The translations under genes were made by a program, and so were the position numbers. This document shows, piece after piece, positions 1 through 9,484 of a stretch of DNA of 64,000 nt (within the stretch, counting starts at the first letter, position 1; every line of letters begins with the position of its first letter). Under the pieces are notes generated by a model. The model was not told where the DNA came from. It did no database searches and was given only the letters and a program-made list of their open reading frames with translations. The DNA is from Sporanaerobium hydrogeniformans. GTDB lineage: Bacteria; Bacillota; Clostridia; Lachnospirales; Cellulosilyticaceae. The DNA lies in contig NZ_PEDL01000002.1 of assembly GCF_002735925.1 (NCBI RefSeq), forward strand, positions 310,001 through 374,000, written 5' to 3'.

Positions 1-1
1 G

Positions 2-1141
2 CCTAGTCTTGAAAGCTATTACAAGGTTCAAATAGGTGAGTATGAGGAGCTTGTTTTAAAGAGCCGGGTTGGAGAAGCTACCTTGCCTGAGGTTCAAATG
101 GTAGATATGCGGCTCGAACTTAGAGAAGGTAATAATCAAGCCATTAGCCGTGCTTTGCATCAAGGTATTTTAGAAACCCTTGAAAGAGGGCATCAAGTGA
201 TGCTTCTCATTAATAGGAGAGGGCACTCTACCTTTATTAATTGCAGGAATTGTGGCTATGTTATAAAATGTCATCATTGCGATGTTTCCATGACCTATCA
301 TCGTTCCAGGCAGCAACTGGAGTGTCATTACTGTGGACATAAAGAAAAAATCCCAGAAACCTGTCCAGGCTGCGGTTCTTCACATATCAAGTTTTTTGGG
401 AGTGGAACGGAGAAGATAGAGGAATATTTAGAGAAATATTTTCATGCATATGGTATTGGGCGTATGGATCTTGATACAACCGGTGGTAAGGATGGGCATA
501 CTGTTATTTTAGAAGCCTTTAGGAAACGAGAAATCAACCTTTTAGTAGGTACACAAATGATTGCAAAAGGACATGACTTTCCAGCAGTAGGCCTAGTAGG
601 GATTGTGTCAGCGGATATGTCTCTTTATATGCAAGATTTTAGGAGTAATGAAAGAACCTTTCAGCTCCTCACACAAGCTATGGGGCGGGCAGGTAGGAGT
701 CATATTAAAGGAAAAGTAATCATACAAAGCTATAATCCTGAGCATAGCGTATTAGAGGCTATTAGGCTGAATGCAGGGGAAGCCTTTTATAAAGAGGAGC
801 TTGCTAACCGTAAGCTTTTAGAATATCCGCCTTATGGGCATATTTTTACTGTGATGGTAACAGGGAAAAGTGAAAAGGAAGTCATAAGGAGTATCAGTCT
901 TTTAGGAAATTATTATCGGCACTATGCCCAACGTGCAAAAACAGATTTTCGCATTATAGGACCTAGTGTAGCAACAATTGGAAAGCTAGTTGACGAATAC
1001 CGATGGCGTATTATAATAGTATCAGATAATCGTGAGAAATTACTTGTCTATGGGCGTTATTGTTTAACTCGTTTTGAAGAGCAAGAAAAAATAAAAACTG
1101 TAAAAATGCAGTGGGATATTGACCCACTGACTATGTTATAA
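2..1141 (+). CDS. priA: Primosomal protein N' (replication restart helicase PriA), C-terminal part
   Basis: The reading frame is open to the left edge, so only the C-terminal ~379 residues are present. PriA is a 3'-to-5' DNA helicase that reloads the replisome at stalled forks. Two zinc-binding cysteine clusters are visible (CRNCGY..CHHCD and CHYCG..CPGCG), followed by helicase motifs V and VI (GTQMIAKGHDFP, QAMGRAGRS) and the usual PriA C-terminal domain. An in-frame TTG at 83 could be mistaken for a start, but the frame upstream encodes PriA-like sequence without a stop. It precedes def by 14 bases, the normal order in Firmicutes. Identification is firm. Confidence 0.96.
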   Translation, partial: PSLESYYKVQIGEYEELVLKSRVGEATLPEVQMVDMRLELREGNNQAISRALHQGILETLERGHQVMLLINRRGHSTFINCRNCGYVIKCHHCDVSMTYHRSRQQLECHYCGHKEKIPETCPGCGSSHIKFFGSGTEKIEEYLEKYFHAYGIGRMDLDTTGGKDGHTVILEAFRKREINLLVGTQMIAKGHDFPAVGLVGIVSADMSLYMQDFRSNERTFQLLTQAMGRAGRSHIKGKVIIQSYNPEHSVLEAIRLNAGEAFYKEELANRKLLEYPPYGHIFTVMVTGKSEKEVIRSISLLGNYYRHYAQRAKTDFRIIGPSVATIGKLVDEYRWRIIIVSDNREKLLVYGRYCLTRFEEQEKIKTVKMQWDIDPLTML

Positions 1142-1155
1142 ATAAGGAGGATCTA

Positions 1156-1626
1156 ATGGCTGTTCGTACTATTCGCACTGAGAAAGAAGAATTACTTAGA
1201 AAAAAATCCAAGGTAGTTAAAAAATTTGATGAGAACTTAGCAAGCCTTATAGAAGATATGAAGGAAACCATGTATTTGGCCCAGGGTGTAGGGATTGCTG
1301 CACCTCAAGTAGGTGTATTAAAGCGTGTATTTGTAGTAGATATCGGTGAAGGCCCTATTGAGTTTGTCAATCCTGAGATTTTGGAAGTAGAAGGAGAACA
1401 ATTTGGAGAAGAAGGGTGCCTAAGTGTCCCTAAACGCTATGGACATGTAAGACGTCCGAATTATGTTAAGATGCGTGCACAAGACCGTAAGGGAGAGTGG
1501 TTTGAAATAGAAGGTGAAGAGTTTATGGCAAGAGCCATGCTTCATGAAAATGATCATTTAGAAGGAACCCTTTTTATTGATAAAGTAGAAGGGGAATTAG
1601 TTGAGATAACAAATCAAGATGAATAA
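1156..1626 (+). CDS. def: Peptide deformylase
   Basis: Removes the formyl group from the initiator methionine of nascent proteins, using a ferrous ion or zinc. The 156-residue protein has all three family motifs: GVGIAAPQVG (residues 44-53), EEGCLSV with metal ligand Cys88, and HENDH with ligands His130 and His134 and catalytic Glu131. The AAGGAGG site upstream of 1156 supports the ATG. It sits between priA and fmt, so formylation and deformylation genes are co-transcribed; fmt's ribosome binding site overlaps the end of def. Confidence 0.97.
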   Translation: MAVRTIRTEKEELLRKKSKVVKKFDENLASLIEDMKETMYLAQGVGIAAPQVGVLKRVFVVDIGEGPIEFVNPEILEVEGEQFGEEGCLSVPKRYGHVRRPNYVKMRAQDRKGEWFEIEGEEFMARAMLHENDHLEGTLFIDKVEGELVEITNQDE

Positions 1627-1636
1627 GGAGGCTGCC

Positions 1637-2578
1637 ATGCGTGTTGTTTTTATGGGAACCCCTGATTTTGCGGTTCCAACTCTACAAATGTTAATTGATG
1701 AGGGGCATACGCTGTGTGCGGTAGTCACTCAGCCAGATAAACCCAAAGGGCGTGGAAAGAAAGAGGCGATGCCTCCTATAAAGGAATTAGCACTAAGGTA
1801 TAATTTACCTGTTCTACAGCCCCAACGTATTCGTGGGGATGAAGCTTTTTTTACCCACATACAATCTTTAAATCCAGACATTATAGTAGTAGTAGCATTT
1901 GGACAGATTCTTCCAGAGAGCATACTCACTATTCCAAAGTACGGCTGTATCAACATCCATGGTTCTTTACTTCCTAAGTACCGTGGTGCTGCACCGATTC
2001 AGTGGTCTATCATTAATGGTGAAGACTTAACAGGCGTAACGATTATGTATATGGATAAAGGGATGGACACAGGAGATATGCTTCTTAAAAAGGAGATCCC
2101 TATTACAAAAGAGGATACTTATGAGACACTTCATGGTAAGATGAAGGAAGTGGGTGCAAAGGCCCTTCTAGAAGCAATGCCCCTTATTGTAGCGGGTGGG
2201 GATTCCCGAGAAAAGCAAGAAGAAGCAGAAAGCACCTATGCACCTATGATTCAGAAGTCTTTAGGTGAAATGGATTGGAGCAAACCCGCCACAACTTTAG
2301 ATTGCCTCATTAGAGGGCTTAATCCATGGCCGGTTTGCTATACAACTTATAAGGGTGAAGTTATGAAGGTGTGGAAAGCTAAAGTGCTTTTAGATACCTC
2401 TAATGAAAAACCTGGTACCCTTTTAAAGGTAGACAAAGAAGGTTTACAGGTACAAACAGGTGTAGGTAGCCTGCTGATTGAAGAGCTTCAAATGCCTAAT
2501 AAAAAACGTATGCCAGTATCTGAATACATCAAAGGTAACACGCTCTTAGTAGGAGAGGTATTAGGCACATACGAATAA
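1637..2578 (+). CDS. fmt: Methionyl-tRNA formyltransferase
   Basis: Transfers a formyl group from 10-formyltetrahydrofolate to Met-tRNA(fMet). The 313-residue protein begins MRVVFMGTPDFAVPTL and carries the formyltransferase signature HGSLLPKYRGAAP, followed by a C-terminal tRNA-binding OB domain. A longer frame opens at 1619, but the AAGGAGG at 1625-1631 lies five bases before the ATG at 1637 and the protein then starts at the family's usual residue, so I chose 1637. It follows def directly, within one operon. Confidence 0.97.
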   Translation: MRVVFMGTPDFAVPTLQMLIDEGHTLCAVVTQPDKPKGRGKKEAMPPIKELALRYNLPVLQPQRIRGDEAFFTHIQSLNPDIIVVVAFGQILPESILTIPKYGCINIHGSLLPKYRGAAPIQWSIINGEDLTGVTIMYMDKGMDTGDMLLKKEIPITKEDTYETLHGKMKEVGAKALLEAMPLIVAGGDSREKQEEAESTYAPMIQKSLGEMDWSKPATTLDCLIRGLNPWPVCYTTYKGEVMKVWKAKVLLDTSNEKPGTLLKVDKEGLQVQTGVGSLLIEELQMPNKKRMPVSEYIKGNTLLVGEVLGTYE

Positions 2579-2590
2579 AGGAGTGATAGA

Positions 2591-3298
2591 ATGGGTTTTT
2601 ATCCTTATAGTTATGGTTTATATGGTATGAATAGCACGCAACTTATTTTAATAATCGCTATTATGATTATTCCTATTTATGCGAGTATGAAGGTACAAAA
2701 TACTTTTAATCGCTACTCAAAGGTAAGAAGCTTATCAGGCTATACAGGGGAAGAAGCAGCAAGACGTATTCTGATGATTAATAATATAAATATACCAATC
2801 AATCAAATAGGTGGCTCGATGACAGACTTTTATGATCCTGTGCGCAAACAGCTTGCTTTGTCACAAACCGTATATGGTTCAGCTTCCATTGCGGCATTAG
2901 GTGTAGCAGCACATGAGGTAGGGCATGCTATCCAAGATTCAAAAGGGTATGCTTTTTTACGTATGCGCCATGCCATTTACCCTATTACTAATTTTGCAAG
3001 TCGTTTATCTATGCCGCTTATTATCTTAGGTCTTATTACAAGTATAAGTGGCTTAACAGGAATCGGGATTGTTTTATTTGCTTTTACCACCTTCTTTGCA
3101 TTAGTTACTCTACCTGTAGAATTTAATGCTTCAAAGCGTGCACTTGTAGCTTTGGAATCCAGTGGTATTTTAAGTGATCAAGAGTTAGAAGGGGCTAAGA
3201 AAGTACTTACAGCTGCTGCCCTTACGTATGTAGCAGCAGCAATGGTTTCTATTTTATCCCTTATTAGACTTTTTTTAATGACAAGGAGAGATGATTAA
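2591..3298 (+). CDS. YugP-type membrane zinc metallopeptidase
   Basis: A 235-residue membrane protein with a zincin motif HEVGH at residues 108-112, matching the neutral zinc metallopeptidase family that includes B. subtilis YugP. A hydrophobic N-terminal segment (about residues 14-30), a central hydrophobic stretch (about 130-175) and a C-terminal one (about 205-230) suggest an integral membrane enzyme. Its substrate is unknown. In Clostridia this gene commonly lies between fmt and rsmB, as here. A strong terminator follows the stop codon immediately, so the priA-def-fmt transcript probably ends here. Confidence 0.85.
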   Translation: MGFYPYSYGLYGMNSTQLILIIAIMIIPIYASMKVQNTFNRYSKVRSLSGYTGEEAARRILMINNINIPINQIGGSMTDFYDPVRKQLALSQTVYGSASIAALGVAAHEVGHAIQDSKGYAFLRMRHAIYPITNFASRLSMPLIILGLITSISGLTGIGIVLFAFTTFFALVTLPVEFNASKRALVALESSGILSDQELEGAKKVLTAAALTYVAAAMVSILSLIRLFLMTRRDD

Positions 3299-3320
3299 AA
3301 GACGCTTTTTAGCGTCTTTT
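3297..3320 (+). terminator. Intrinsic terminator after the YugP-type peptidase
   Basis: A perfect 10-bp stem (AAAAGACGCT / AGCGTCTTTT) with a 4-base T loop starts in the stop codon and ends in a T run. It closes the priA-def-fmt-peptidase unit. Confidence 0.9.
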
Positions 3321-3363
3321 CTGCTGTTTTTATAAAACAGTTGAGTAGAAAGGAACGAATAAA

Positions 3364-4701
3364 ATGAAAAATGCAAGAGAACAAATCGTAGATTTGCTTG
3401 TTTTATTAGAAAGAGAAAAGGGCTATGTCCAATTAGTTTTAAAGGAAGAATTAAGGGGAGTGGACTCTAAAGACAAAGGATTTGTCACAGAAATTGTATA
3501 TGGTACACTTAAATATCGTTTAAAGTTAGATTATGTGATTAATCAATTTTCAAAAACATCTGTGCATAAAATGAAACCTTTTATAAGACAACTTTTACGC
3601 ATGAGCGTTTATCAGCTTATAAGTCTAGATAAGGTACCTGCTTCAGCAGTTATTAATGAGGCTGTTAAACTTACAAAAAAACGTGGTTTTATAAATTTAT
3701 CTGGTTTTGTAAATGGAGTACTTCGCACGATTGACCGACAGAAGGAGTCTCTTACTTACCCAAATCGTCAAGAAAAACCACTTACTTATTTAAGTGTTAT
3801 TTACTCTATACCTGAATGGATCATTCAGGAGTGGCTTAAAGACTATTCCTTTGAAGAAGTAGAGGCTATTTGTGAGGCTATGAATGAAAGGGCACGTGTG
3901 GCCATTCGTATCAATACACTTTGTACCACAAAAGAAGAAGTGCAAAAGATACTTTTAAAAGAGGGAATCCAAACAGAAGAAGGTACTTTTTTAGAAGAAG
4001 CACTCTATCTTAAAAAGAGTGAAGATATTCAGCGTTTACCATCTTATCAAGCAGGGAAGTGGACTGTTCAAGATGAAAGTGCTATGCTAGTGGCACATGT
4101 GGTAAATCCTCAGCCAGGAGAGCGTATTTTAGACATGTGTAGTGCACCAGGCGGTAAGAGTTTGCATCTAGCAGCTCTTATGAAGAATCAAGGGGAAATT
4201 ATAAGTAGTGATATTTATCCTCATAAAGTAGAACTCATTCGCCAAAATGCAGAGCGTATGCAAGCAACCATTGTACATCCTACCTTGCAGGATGGGACAC
4301 TTTTAGAAGAGAAATTCATAGAAAGCTTTGATCGTGTACTTCTCGATGCACCTTGTTCAGGCTTAGGAATTTTAAAACGTAAACCAGATATTCGTTATAA
4401 CAAAACAAAAGAAGATTTAGGAGCCATAGCTAATATTCAGCGACAACTAGCTCAGAAGGCTGCATGTTATCTAAAGGCAGGAGGGGTATTGGTTTACAGT
4501 ACATGTACGATTTCTAAAAGTGAAAATGAAGAGATGGCTCATTGGATTGAGCAAAGCTTAGGTTTAGAAAAGCTAAATATAGTAGATACTATACCTAAGA
4601 GTCTTAGAGCCTTTATTAAAGAAGGAAATAGACTGCAAATCTTGCCAACTATGGCAGATACAGATGGTTTTTTTATAGCAGCCTTTAAGAAAAGAGGATA
4701 A
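3364..4701 (+). CDS. rsmB: 16S rRNA (cytosine-967-C5)-methyltransferase RsmB
   Basis: Methylates C967 of 16S rRNA using S-adenosylmethionine. The 445-residue protein has an N-terminal NusB-like RNA-binding domain (about 1-135) and a C-terminal Rossmann methyltransferase domain. Key motifs are DMCSAPGGK (from residue 257, SAM binding), DAPCSG with Cys331, and STCT with Cys381; the two cysteines are the base-release and nucleophilic residues of the RsmB/NOP2 family. It is followed eight bases later by rlmN, so two rRNA-modification genes are paired. Confidence 0.96.
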   Translation: MKNAREQIVDLLVLLEREKGYVQLVLKEELRGVDSKDKGFVTEIVYGTLKYRLKLDYVINQFSKTSVHKMKPFIRQLLRMSVYQLISLDKVPASAVINEAVKLTKKRGFINLSGFVNGVLRTIDRQKESLTYPNRQEKPLTYLSVIYSIPEWIIQEWLKDYSFEEVEAICEAMNERARVAIRINTLCTTKEEVQKILLKEGIQTEEGTFLEEALYLKKSEDIQRLPSYQAGKWTVQDESAMLVAHVVNPQPGERILDMCSAPGGKSLHLAALMKNQGEIISSDIYPHKVELIRQNAERMQATIVHPTLQDGTLLEEKFIESFDRVLLDAPCSGLGILKRKPDIRYNKTKEDLGAIANIQRQLAQKAACYLKAGGVLVYSTCTISKSENEEMAHWIEQSLGLEKLNIVDTIPKSLRAFIKEGNRLQILPTMADTDGFFIAAFKKRG

Positions 4702-4709
4702 CACAGTTA

Positions 4710-5744
4710 ATGGATATTGCAAGTAAAAGTATAGAAGAATTACAAGAGCTTATGAAGGGATATGGACAAGGTGGTTTTCGTGGAAAGCAACTTTTTGAGT
4801 GGTTACATCAAAAGATGGTTAGAAGTTATGATGAGATGACCAATTTGCCGCTTACTTTAAGAGAGCAGTTAGCAAGGGACTTCCCTATTCGCTCTATGAA
4901 AATTGTAAAAAAGTATGAGTCTAAGTTAGATGGCACGATAAAATACTTGTTTGAATGTGAAGATTCACATATAATAGAAAGTGTTTTAATGCGTTATAAA
5001 CATGGTAATTCAGTCTGTATCTCTTCACAAGTAGGATGCAGGATGGGATGTAAGTTTTGTGCTTCTACTTTAGAAGGCTTAGTACGCAATTTAACACCTA
5101 GTGAAATGGTAAGTCAAATATATCTTATTGAGCAAGATATTAAAGAACGTGTTTCCAATATTGTAGTGATGGGAAGTGGTGAGCCTTTAGAACATTTTGA
5201 GTTGACTAAAAGGTTTGTCGAGTTAATTAATAGCCCTCAAGGACAAAATATAGGTCAGCGTCATATTACGGTCTCAACCTGTGGGTTAGTACCTCGTATC
5301 AAAGAGCTTGCAGAGAGTTTACCACAAGTTACACTGGCAATTTCTCTTCATGCGCCTACGGATGAAGGAAGAAGGCGTATTATGCCTATTGCTTATCAAT
5401 ATAGTATTCAAGAGCTTATGGATGCATGTGCGTATTATGTAGAGAAAACAGGAAGAAGGATAACCTTTGAATACGCGCTTATTTACGGTGAAAACGATTC
5501 GGAAGAAGAAGCAAGAATATTAGGGAAGCTTTTAAAGGGCTTGCTTTGTCATGTCAACCTTATTCCGGTTAACAAAATAGAAGAAAGAGATTACAAGGAA
5601 AGCTCAGTATCTCATATACAAAGATTTGTAAAAGTACTTGAAGAATACCATATTCCTGCTACAGTTAGAAGAAAGCTAGGAAGTGACATTGATGCTGCTT
5701 GCGGGCAACTGAGACGTCGCTATATAAAAAAAAGAGGTGAATAG
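4710..5744 (+). CDS. rlmN: 23S rRNA/tRNA adenine-C2 methyltransferase RlmN (radical SAM)
   Basis: Methylates A2503 of 23S rRNA and A37 of some tRNAs by radical chemistry. The 344-residue protein has the radical-SAM CxxxCxxC motif at Cys110, Cys114 and Cys117 (CRMGCKFC) and a C-terminal Cys331 in AACGQLR, the cysteine that forms the covalent RNA intermediate. GEPL and the SLHAP strand typical of RlmN are present. An AGAGGAT sequence upstream supports the ATG at 4710. The next gene's ribosome binding site lies within its last codons. Confidence 0.97.
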   Translation: MDIASKSIEELQELMKGYGQGGFRGKQLFEWLHQKMVRSYDEMTNLPLTLREQLARDFPIRSMKIVKKYESKLDGTIKYLFECEDSHIIESVLMRYKHGNSVCISSQVGCRMGCKFCASTLEGLVRNLTPSEMVSQIYLIEQDIKERVSNIVVMGSGEPLEHFELTKRFVELINSPQGQNIGQRHITVSTCGLVPRIKELAESLPQVTLAISLHAPTDEGRRRIMPIAYQYSIQELMDACAYYVEKTGRRITFEYALIYGENDSEEEARILGKLLKGLLCHVNLIPVNKIEERDYKESSVSHIQRFVKVLEEYHIPATVRRKLGSDIDAACGQLRRRYIKKRGE

Positions 5745-5745
5745 C

Positions 5746-6504
5746 ATGATTGCCGTTGGCAAAGTAGATATTGGAAGAAAGAGAAAGCAGAATGAAGATG
5801 CTCTATTTGTATCCAGTACGCCCATAGGTAGCTTACCCAATTTGTATATTGTTGCAGATGGGATGGGTGGACATCGGGCAGGTGGAACAGCTAGTCGGTT
5901 GGCTATAGAATCTTTTTTAGAATATATACAAGAGCATACGAGTGCCAATATACAAACAAGAGAAGATGTATTAAGGCTCCTTAAGATGGGTATTTTACAT
6001 GCCAATCATATTATTTTTAAACAGGCTTCTACACATGAAGAATGTAAAGGAATGGGTACAACTTTTACTGTTGCGACGATTATAGAAGAGATTCTCTATT
6101 TGGCCCATGTTGGTGATACACGTCTTTACTTAGTGAATGAGAAGAGTATTTATCAGGCGACAACAGACCATTCGTTAGTACAGGAGATGGTAGAGAATGG
6201 CTATATTTCACAAAGCGAAATCAGCGAGCATCCTCAACGTCATATTATTACACGGGCTGTTGGTACATATGAAAAAGTAAAAGTGGATACTTTGATGTAT
6301 GATATGGACCGGGTAGAATACATTTTGCTTTGTTCGGATGGCTTAACCACCATGTTAACAGATGCAGTTATTCATCAAATTGTATATGCACACCAAAGCG
6401 ACCTAGGAGAAATAGTTGACCAACTTATTAACGAGGCAAATGAACAAGGTGGCTCAGATAATATAGCCGTAATAATAGCAAAGAAATACGAGGTGAGATC
6501 ATGA
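5746..6504 (+). CDS. stp: PP2C-family protein serine/threonine phosphatase (Stp/PrpC)
   Basis: Dephosphorylates targets of the membrane kinase encoded next door. The 252-residue protein carries the PP2C metal-binding motifs: RKRKQNEDA near the N-terminus, VADGMGGH, GTTFT, HVGDTRLY, CSDGL and GGSDNIAVI. An upstream GTG at 5737 is in frame, but AAAGAGGTGA at 5731-5740 fits the ATG at 5746, which is the family's usual start. It overlaps prkC by four bases, so translation is probably coupled and kinase and phosphatase levels kept together. Confidence 0.95.
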   Translation: MIAVGKVDIGRKRKQNEDALFVSSTPIGSLPNLYIVADGMGGHRAGGTASRLAIESFLEYIQEHTSANIQTREDVLRLLKMGILHANHIIFKQASTHEECKGMGTTFTVATIIEEILYLAHVGDTRLYLVNEKSIYQATTDHSLVQEMVENGYISQSEISEHPQRHIITRAVGTYEKVKVDTLMYDMDRVEYILLCSDGLTTMLTDAVIHQIVYAHQSDLGEIVDQLINEANEQGGSDNIAVIIAKKYEVRS

Positions 6505-8588
6505 TGTTAGAACCAGGAACATTGCTCGGTGACCGTTATGAGATTATACAAAAAATCGGTGCCGGTGGCATGTCTATTGTTTATAAAGCTAAATGTAATA
6601 GATTACAACGTTTTGTAGCCATCAAAGTACTCAGAGAAGAGTTTGCTAAAGATGACGAGTTTGTAGCGAAGTTTAGAAAAGAGGCCTTATCAGCAGCAAG
6701 TCTTTCACATCCTAATATTGTAGGGATTTATGATGTGGGAAGTGATCATGACTTACACTATATTGTTATGGAGCTAGTAGAAGGTCGCACATTAAAAGAA
6801 GTGATTGCAGAAGAAGGACCTTTTAACTCAAAGGTTGTACTGGATTACGGTGTGCAGATGGTATCTGCACTTAGGCATGCCCATCGTAAGAAAATTATTC
6901 ACCGTGATATTAAACCCCAAAATATTTTAATTACACATGACTCCGTACTCAAGGTGACAGATTTTGGGATTGCTAAGGCTGTGGATTCATCAACAGTTGT
7001 GGCAACGGGAAATGCTATTGGTTCTGTACATTATTTTTCACCAGAGCAGGCAAAAGGTAAATATGTCAATGAAACCAGTGATTTATATTCTTGTGGGATT
7101 GTACTTTTTGAGTTAGCTACTAAAAAGTTGCCTTTTGAAGCAGATTCACACATTTCTATTGCTCTTAAACACATTAATGAAGAAATGCCTCATCCTTCTA
7201 TTTATAATCCTAACATCATGCCAAACCTTGAGAAACTCATTTTAAAAGCGACTCGTAAAGTGCAAGGTGAACGTTATCAAAATGCGGATGAAATGTTAAA
7301 GGATATGAAAGGAATCTTATTAGATCCTCATTATGTTATCAAAGAAGAAGAATTTGATGATCATACTATTTTAATGTCAGCAGAAGATACAAACTATATA
7401 CGTAATAATAGCTATCAGTCAGATAAGATGAATCCTATAGGAGAGACGCATATTCCAAGATTTGAAACGACAATGCCTCCTTTGCAAGAAGAGGAACCAG
7501 AAGAAGTTTCTACTTTTTACAAGGTATTAGCAAGTATAGGTGGTGTTTTAGCCACTTTACTTTTGATTACTATTTTATCGGTTGTACTTATGTTTTGGCT
7601 TCCTTCTATGGGAAAGGGCAAAGAAGCTATTGTACCTAGCTTTATAGGTAAAACCATTGATCAGGCTAAGAGTTTAGCAAAATCTTATAATCTTAAAATT
7701 GAAATAGTAGGAGAAGAACCTTCTAATGAAGCAACAGGTACAGTGGCTAAACAGTTACCAGAAAGTGGTGAAAGTGTTCCCACAAAAACGACCATTCAAC
7801 TCACCCTATCCAGTGGAAAGAACGGGCTTATAACGGAAACACCATCACAAACGCAAACAACAAAGGTACCTTATATTGAAGGAGAAACAAGTGTTAAAGC
7901 AGAGCAACTTTTAGAGGCAGCTGATTTGATTCCTGATATTAGCCATGAGTATGATGAAACAGTTGAAAAAGGGAAGGTTATTAGTCAAAATCCCAAATAT
8001 GGCGCAACTGTAGCGACAGGTTCAGCGGTACAAATGGTTATTAGTAGAGGGCCAAAAGTAGTTTTAGCTACTGTTCCAGATTTAAAAGGTGCAACGGTTC
8101 AAGAAGCAGAGCTTAAATTACGTAATGTAAAATTACAACTTGGCAGTAAAAAGGAAGAGTATAATGATACAGTGGAAAAAGGTAAGATTATTAATCAAAG
8201 TGTTGCAGTAGGCAGTGAGGTTGAAGAAGGAAGTAGCATTGATGTTGTAGTCAGCAAAGGAAAGGCTGAAGAAGAAACGACACCACCAACTGATGGTCAA
8301 AATCCTTCTAGTCCAGATGGAACGCAAGTGCCAGATAATACACCAATGGTGACAAAGAACTTCTCTATCAGTGCACCTTTAGATGGTGGTAATAAGACAA
8401 GTTATCATGTTTTTGCAAAACTTGTTTTAGAAGATGGTACGACTAAGGTAGCATACGATGCAGTAGTTGAAAAAGATAACTTCCCTATTAGTATTCCTTT
8501 AAAAGGAAGAGGAAGAGGGCTACTCTATACGTCCTTTGATGGTGAAGAGGTTTACCAGGACGAAATTAATTTTAATGAGGTACAATAA
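6501..8588 (+). CDS. prkC: Membrane serine/threonine protein kinase with PASTA domains (PrkC)
   Basis: Eukaryotic-type kinase that senses peptidoglycan fragments and regulates cell wall growth, germination and the dormant state. The kinase domain (about 12-270) has the glycine loop GAGGMS, Lys42 in VAIKVL, Asp136 in HRDIKPQN, DFGIAKA and the activation segment GSVHYFSPEQ. A single membrane span covers about 340-368. Three extracellular PASTA repeats follow (about 377-437, 455-515, 525-585), then a TP/SP-rich linker and an additional ~80-residue C-terminal domain. It overlaps stp at its start and is one base from rsgA, the standard Firmicute arrangement. Confidence 0.96.
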   Translation: MMLEPGTLLGDRYEIIQKIGAGGMSIVYKAKCNRLQRFVAIKVLREEFAKDDEFVAKFRKEALSAASLSHPNIVGIYDVGSDHDLHYIVMELVEGRTLKEVIAEEGPFNSKVVLDYGVQMVSALRHAHRKKIIHRDIKPQNILITHDSVLKVTDFGIAKAVDSSTVVATGNAIGSVHYFSPEQAKGKYVNETSDLYSCGIVLFELATKKLPFEADSHISIALKHINEEMPHPSIYNPNIMPNLEKLILKATRKVQGERYQNADEMLKDMKGILLDPHYVIKEEEFDDHTILMSAEDTNYIRNNSYQSDKMNPIGETHIPRFETTMPPLQEEEPEEVSTFYKVLASIGGVLATLLLITILSVVLMFWLPSMGKGKEAIVPSFIGKTIDQAKSLAKSYNLKIEIVGEEPSNEATGTVAKQLPESGESVPTKTTIQLTLSSGKNGLITETPSQTQTTKVPYIEGETSVKAEQLLEAADLIPDISHEYDETVEKGKVISQNPKYGATVATGSAVQMVISRGPKVVLATVPDLKGATVQEAELKLRNVKLQLGSKKEEYNDTVEKGKIINQSVAVGSEVEEGSSIDVVVSKGKAEEETTPPTDGQNPSSPDGTQVPDNTPMVTKNFSISAPLDGGNKTSYHVFAKLVLEDGTTKVAYDAVVEKDNFPISIPLKGRGRGLLYTSFDGEEVYQDEINFNEVQ

Positions 8589-8589
8589 A

Positions 8590-9483
8590 ATGGTACAAGG
8601 TACTATTATAAAAGGTATTGCAGGATTTTACTATGTAGAAGCTGAGCAAAGAATCTATGAATGTAAGGCCAGAGGTAAGTTTAGAAAGGAAAACATTATC
8701 CCCTTAATTGGGGATAATGTCCTTATTACGCTTTCAGAAGAAGAGAATTCGAGTGATCGTTACCCCATTGCTACAATTGAGGAGATTCTACAAAGAAAAA
8801 ATAGTTTAATCAGGCCACCTGTAGCCAATGTGGATCAAGCTATAGTGGTCTTTTCTGTCACTTATCCTGTCATTCATTTAGACCTATTAGAACGATTTTT
8901 ACTTACCATTGAGAAGGAAAACATTACACCTTATATTGTTTTAAATAAAATTGATGAAGGAAATGAGTCAGAGTATAGTTATATTGTGGAGCGTTATAGC
9001 AAGATAGGTTACAAAGTAATGGCTTTGTCTGCAAAAATGAAGATAAATATTGAACTTTTAAAACCTCACTTAAAAGACAAGACCACTGTATTTGCAGGAC
9101 CATCAGGTGTTGGGAAATCCACACTACTGAATGCCTTAGAAAAAAACTTATCTTTAGAAACAGGTGTAGTGAGTGAAAAAATTAAGCGTGGAAAACATAC
9201 CACACGCCATGTGGAATTAATGCCTCTTAGTATGGGGGGCTTTGTATTAGATACACCTGGTTTTACGTCTTTGCAATTAGATGGTATTACAAAGGAAGAC
9301 CTTAAGCAGTATTTTCCGGAGTTTGTGCCCTTAGAGGGGTCTTGTAAATTTTCAGGGTGTACCCACGTTCATGAGCCAGGGTGTAAAATAAGAAAAGCTG
9401 TAGAAACAGGTGAAATTTTTAAAGAGCGTTATGACAGCTATGTCACATATTATAATCAATTAAAAGAGACAAGGAGATGGTAG
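8590..9483 (+). CDS. rsgA: Ribosome small-subunit-dependent GTPase RsgA
   Basis: A circularly permuted GTPase that checks late maturation of the 30S subunit. In the 297-residue protein an OB fold comes first, then G4 (NKID), then the P-loop GPSGVGKS at 170-177 and G3 DTPGF, and last a zinc-binding segment CKFSGCTHVHEPGC. Longer starts overlapping prkC exist (8536, 8575), but GAGG at 8577-8580 is correctly spaced for the ATG at 8590, one base after the prkC stop. The order stp-prkC-rsgA-rpe-thiN matches B. subtilis. Confidence 0.95.
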   Translation: MVQGTIIKGIAGFYYVEAEQRIYECKARGKFRKENIIPLIGDNVLITLSEEENSSDRYPIATIEEILQRKNSLIRPPVANVDQAIVVFSVTYPVIHLDLLERFLLTIEKENITPYIVLNKIDEGNESEYSYIVERYSKIGYKVMALSAKMKINIELLKPHLKDKTTVFAGPSGVGKSTLLNALEKNLSLETGVVSEKIKRGKHTTRHVELMPLSMGGFVLDTPGFTSLQLDGITKEDLKQYFPEFVPLEGSCKFSGCTHVHEPGCKIRKAVETGEIFKERYDSYVTYYNQLKETRRW

Positions 9484-9484
9484 C

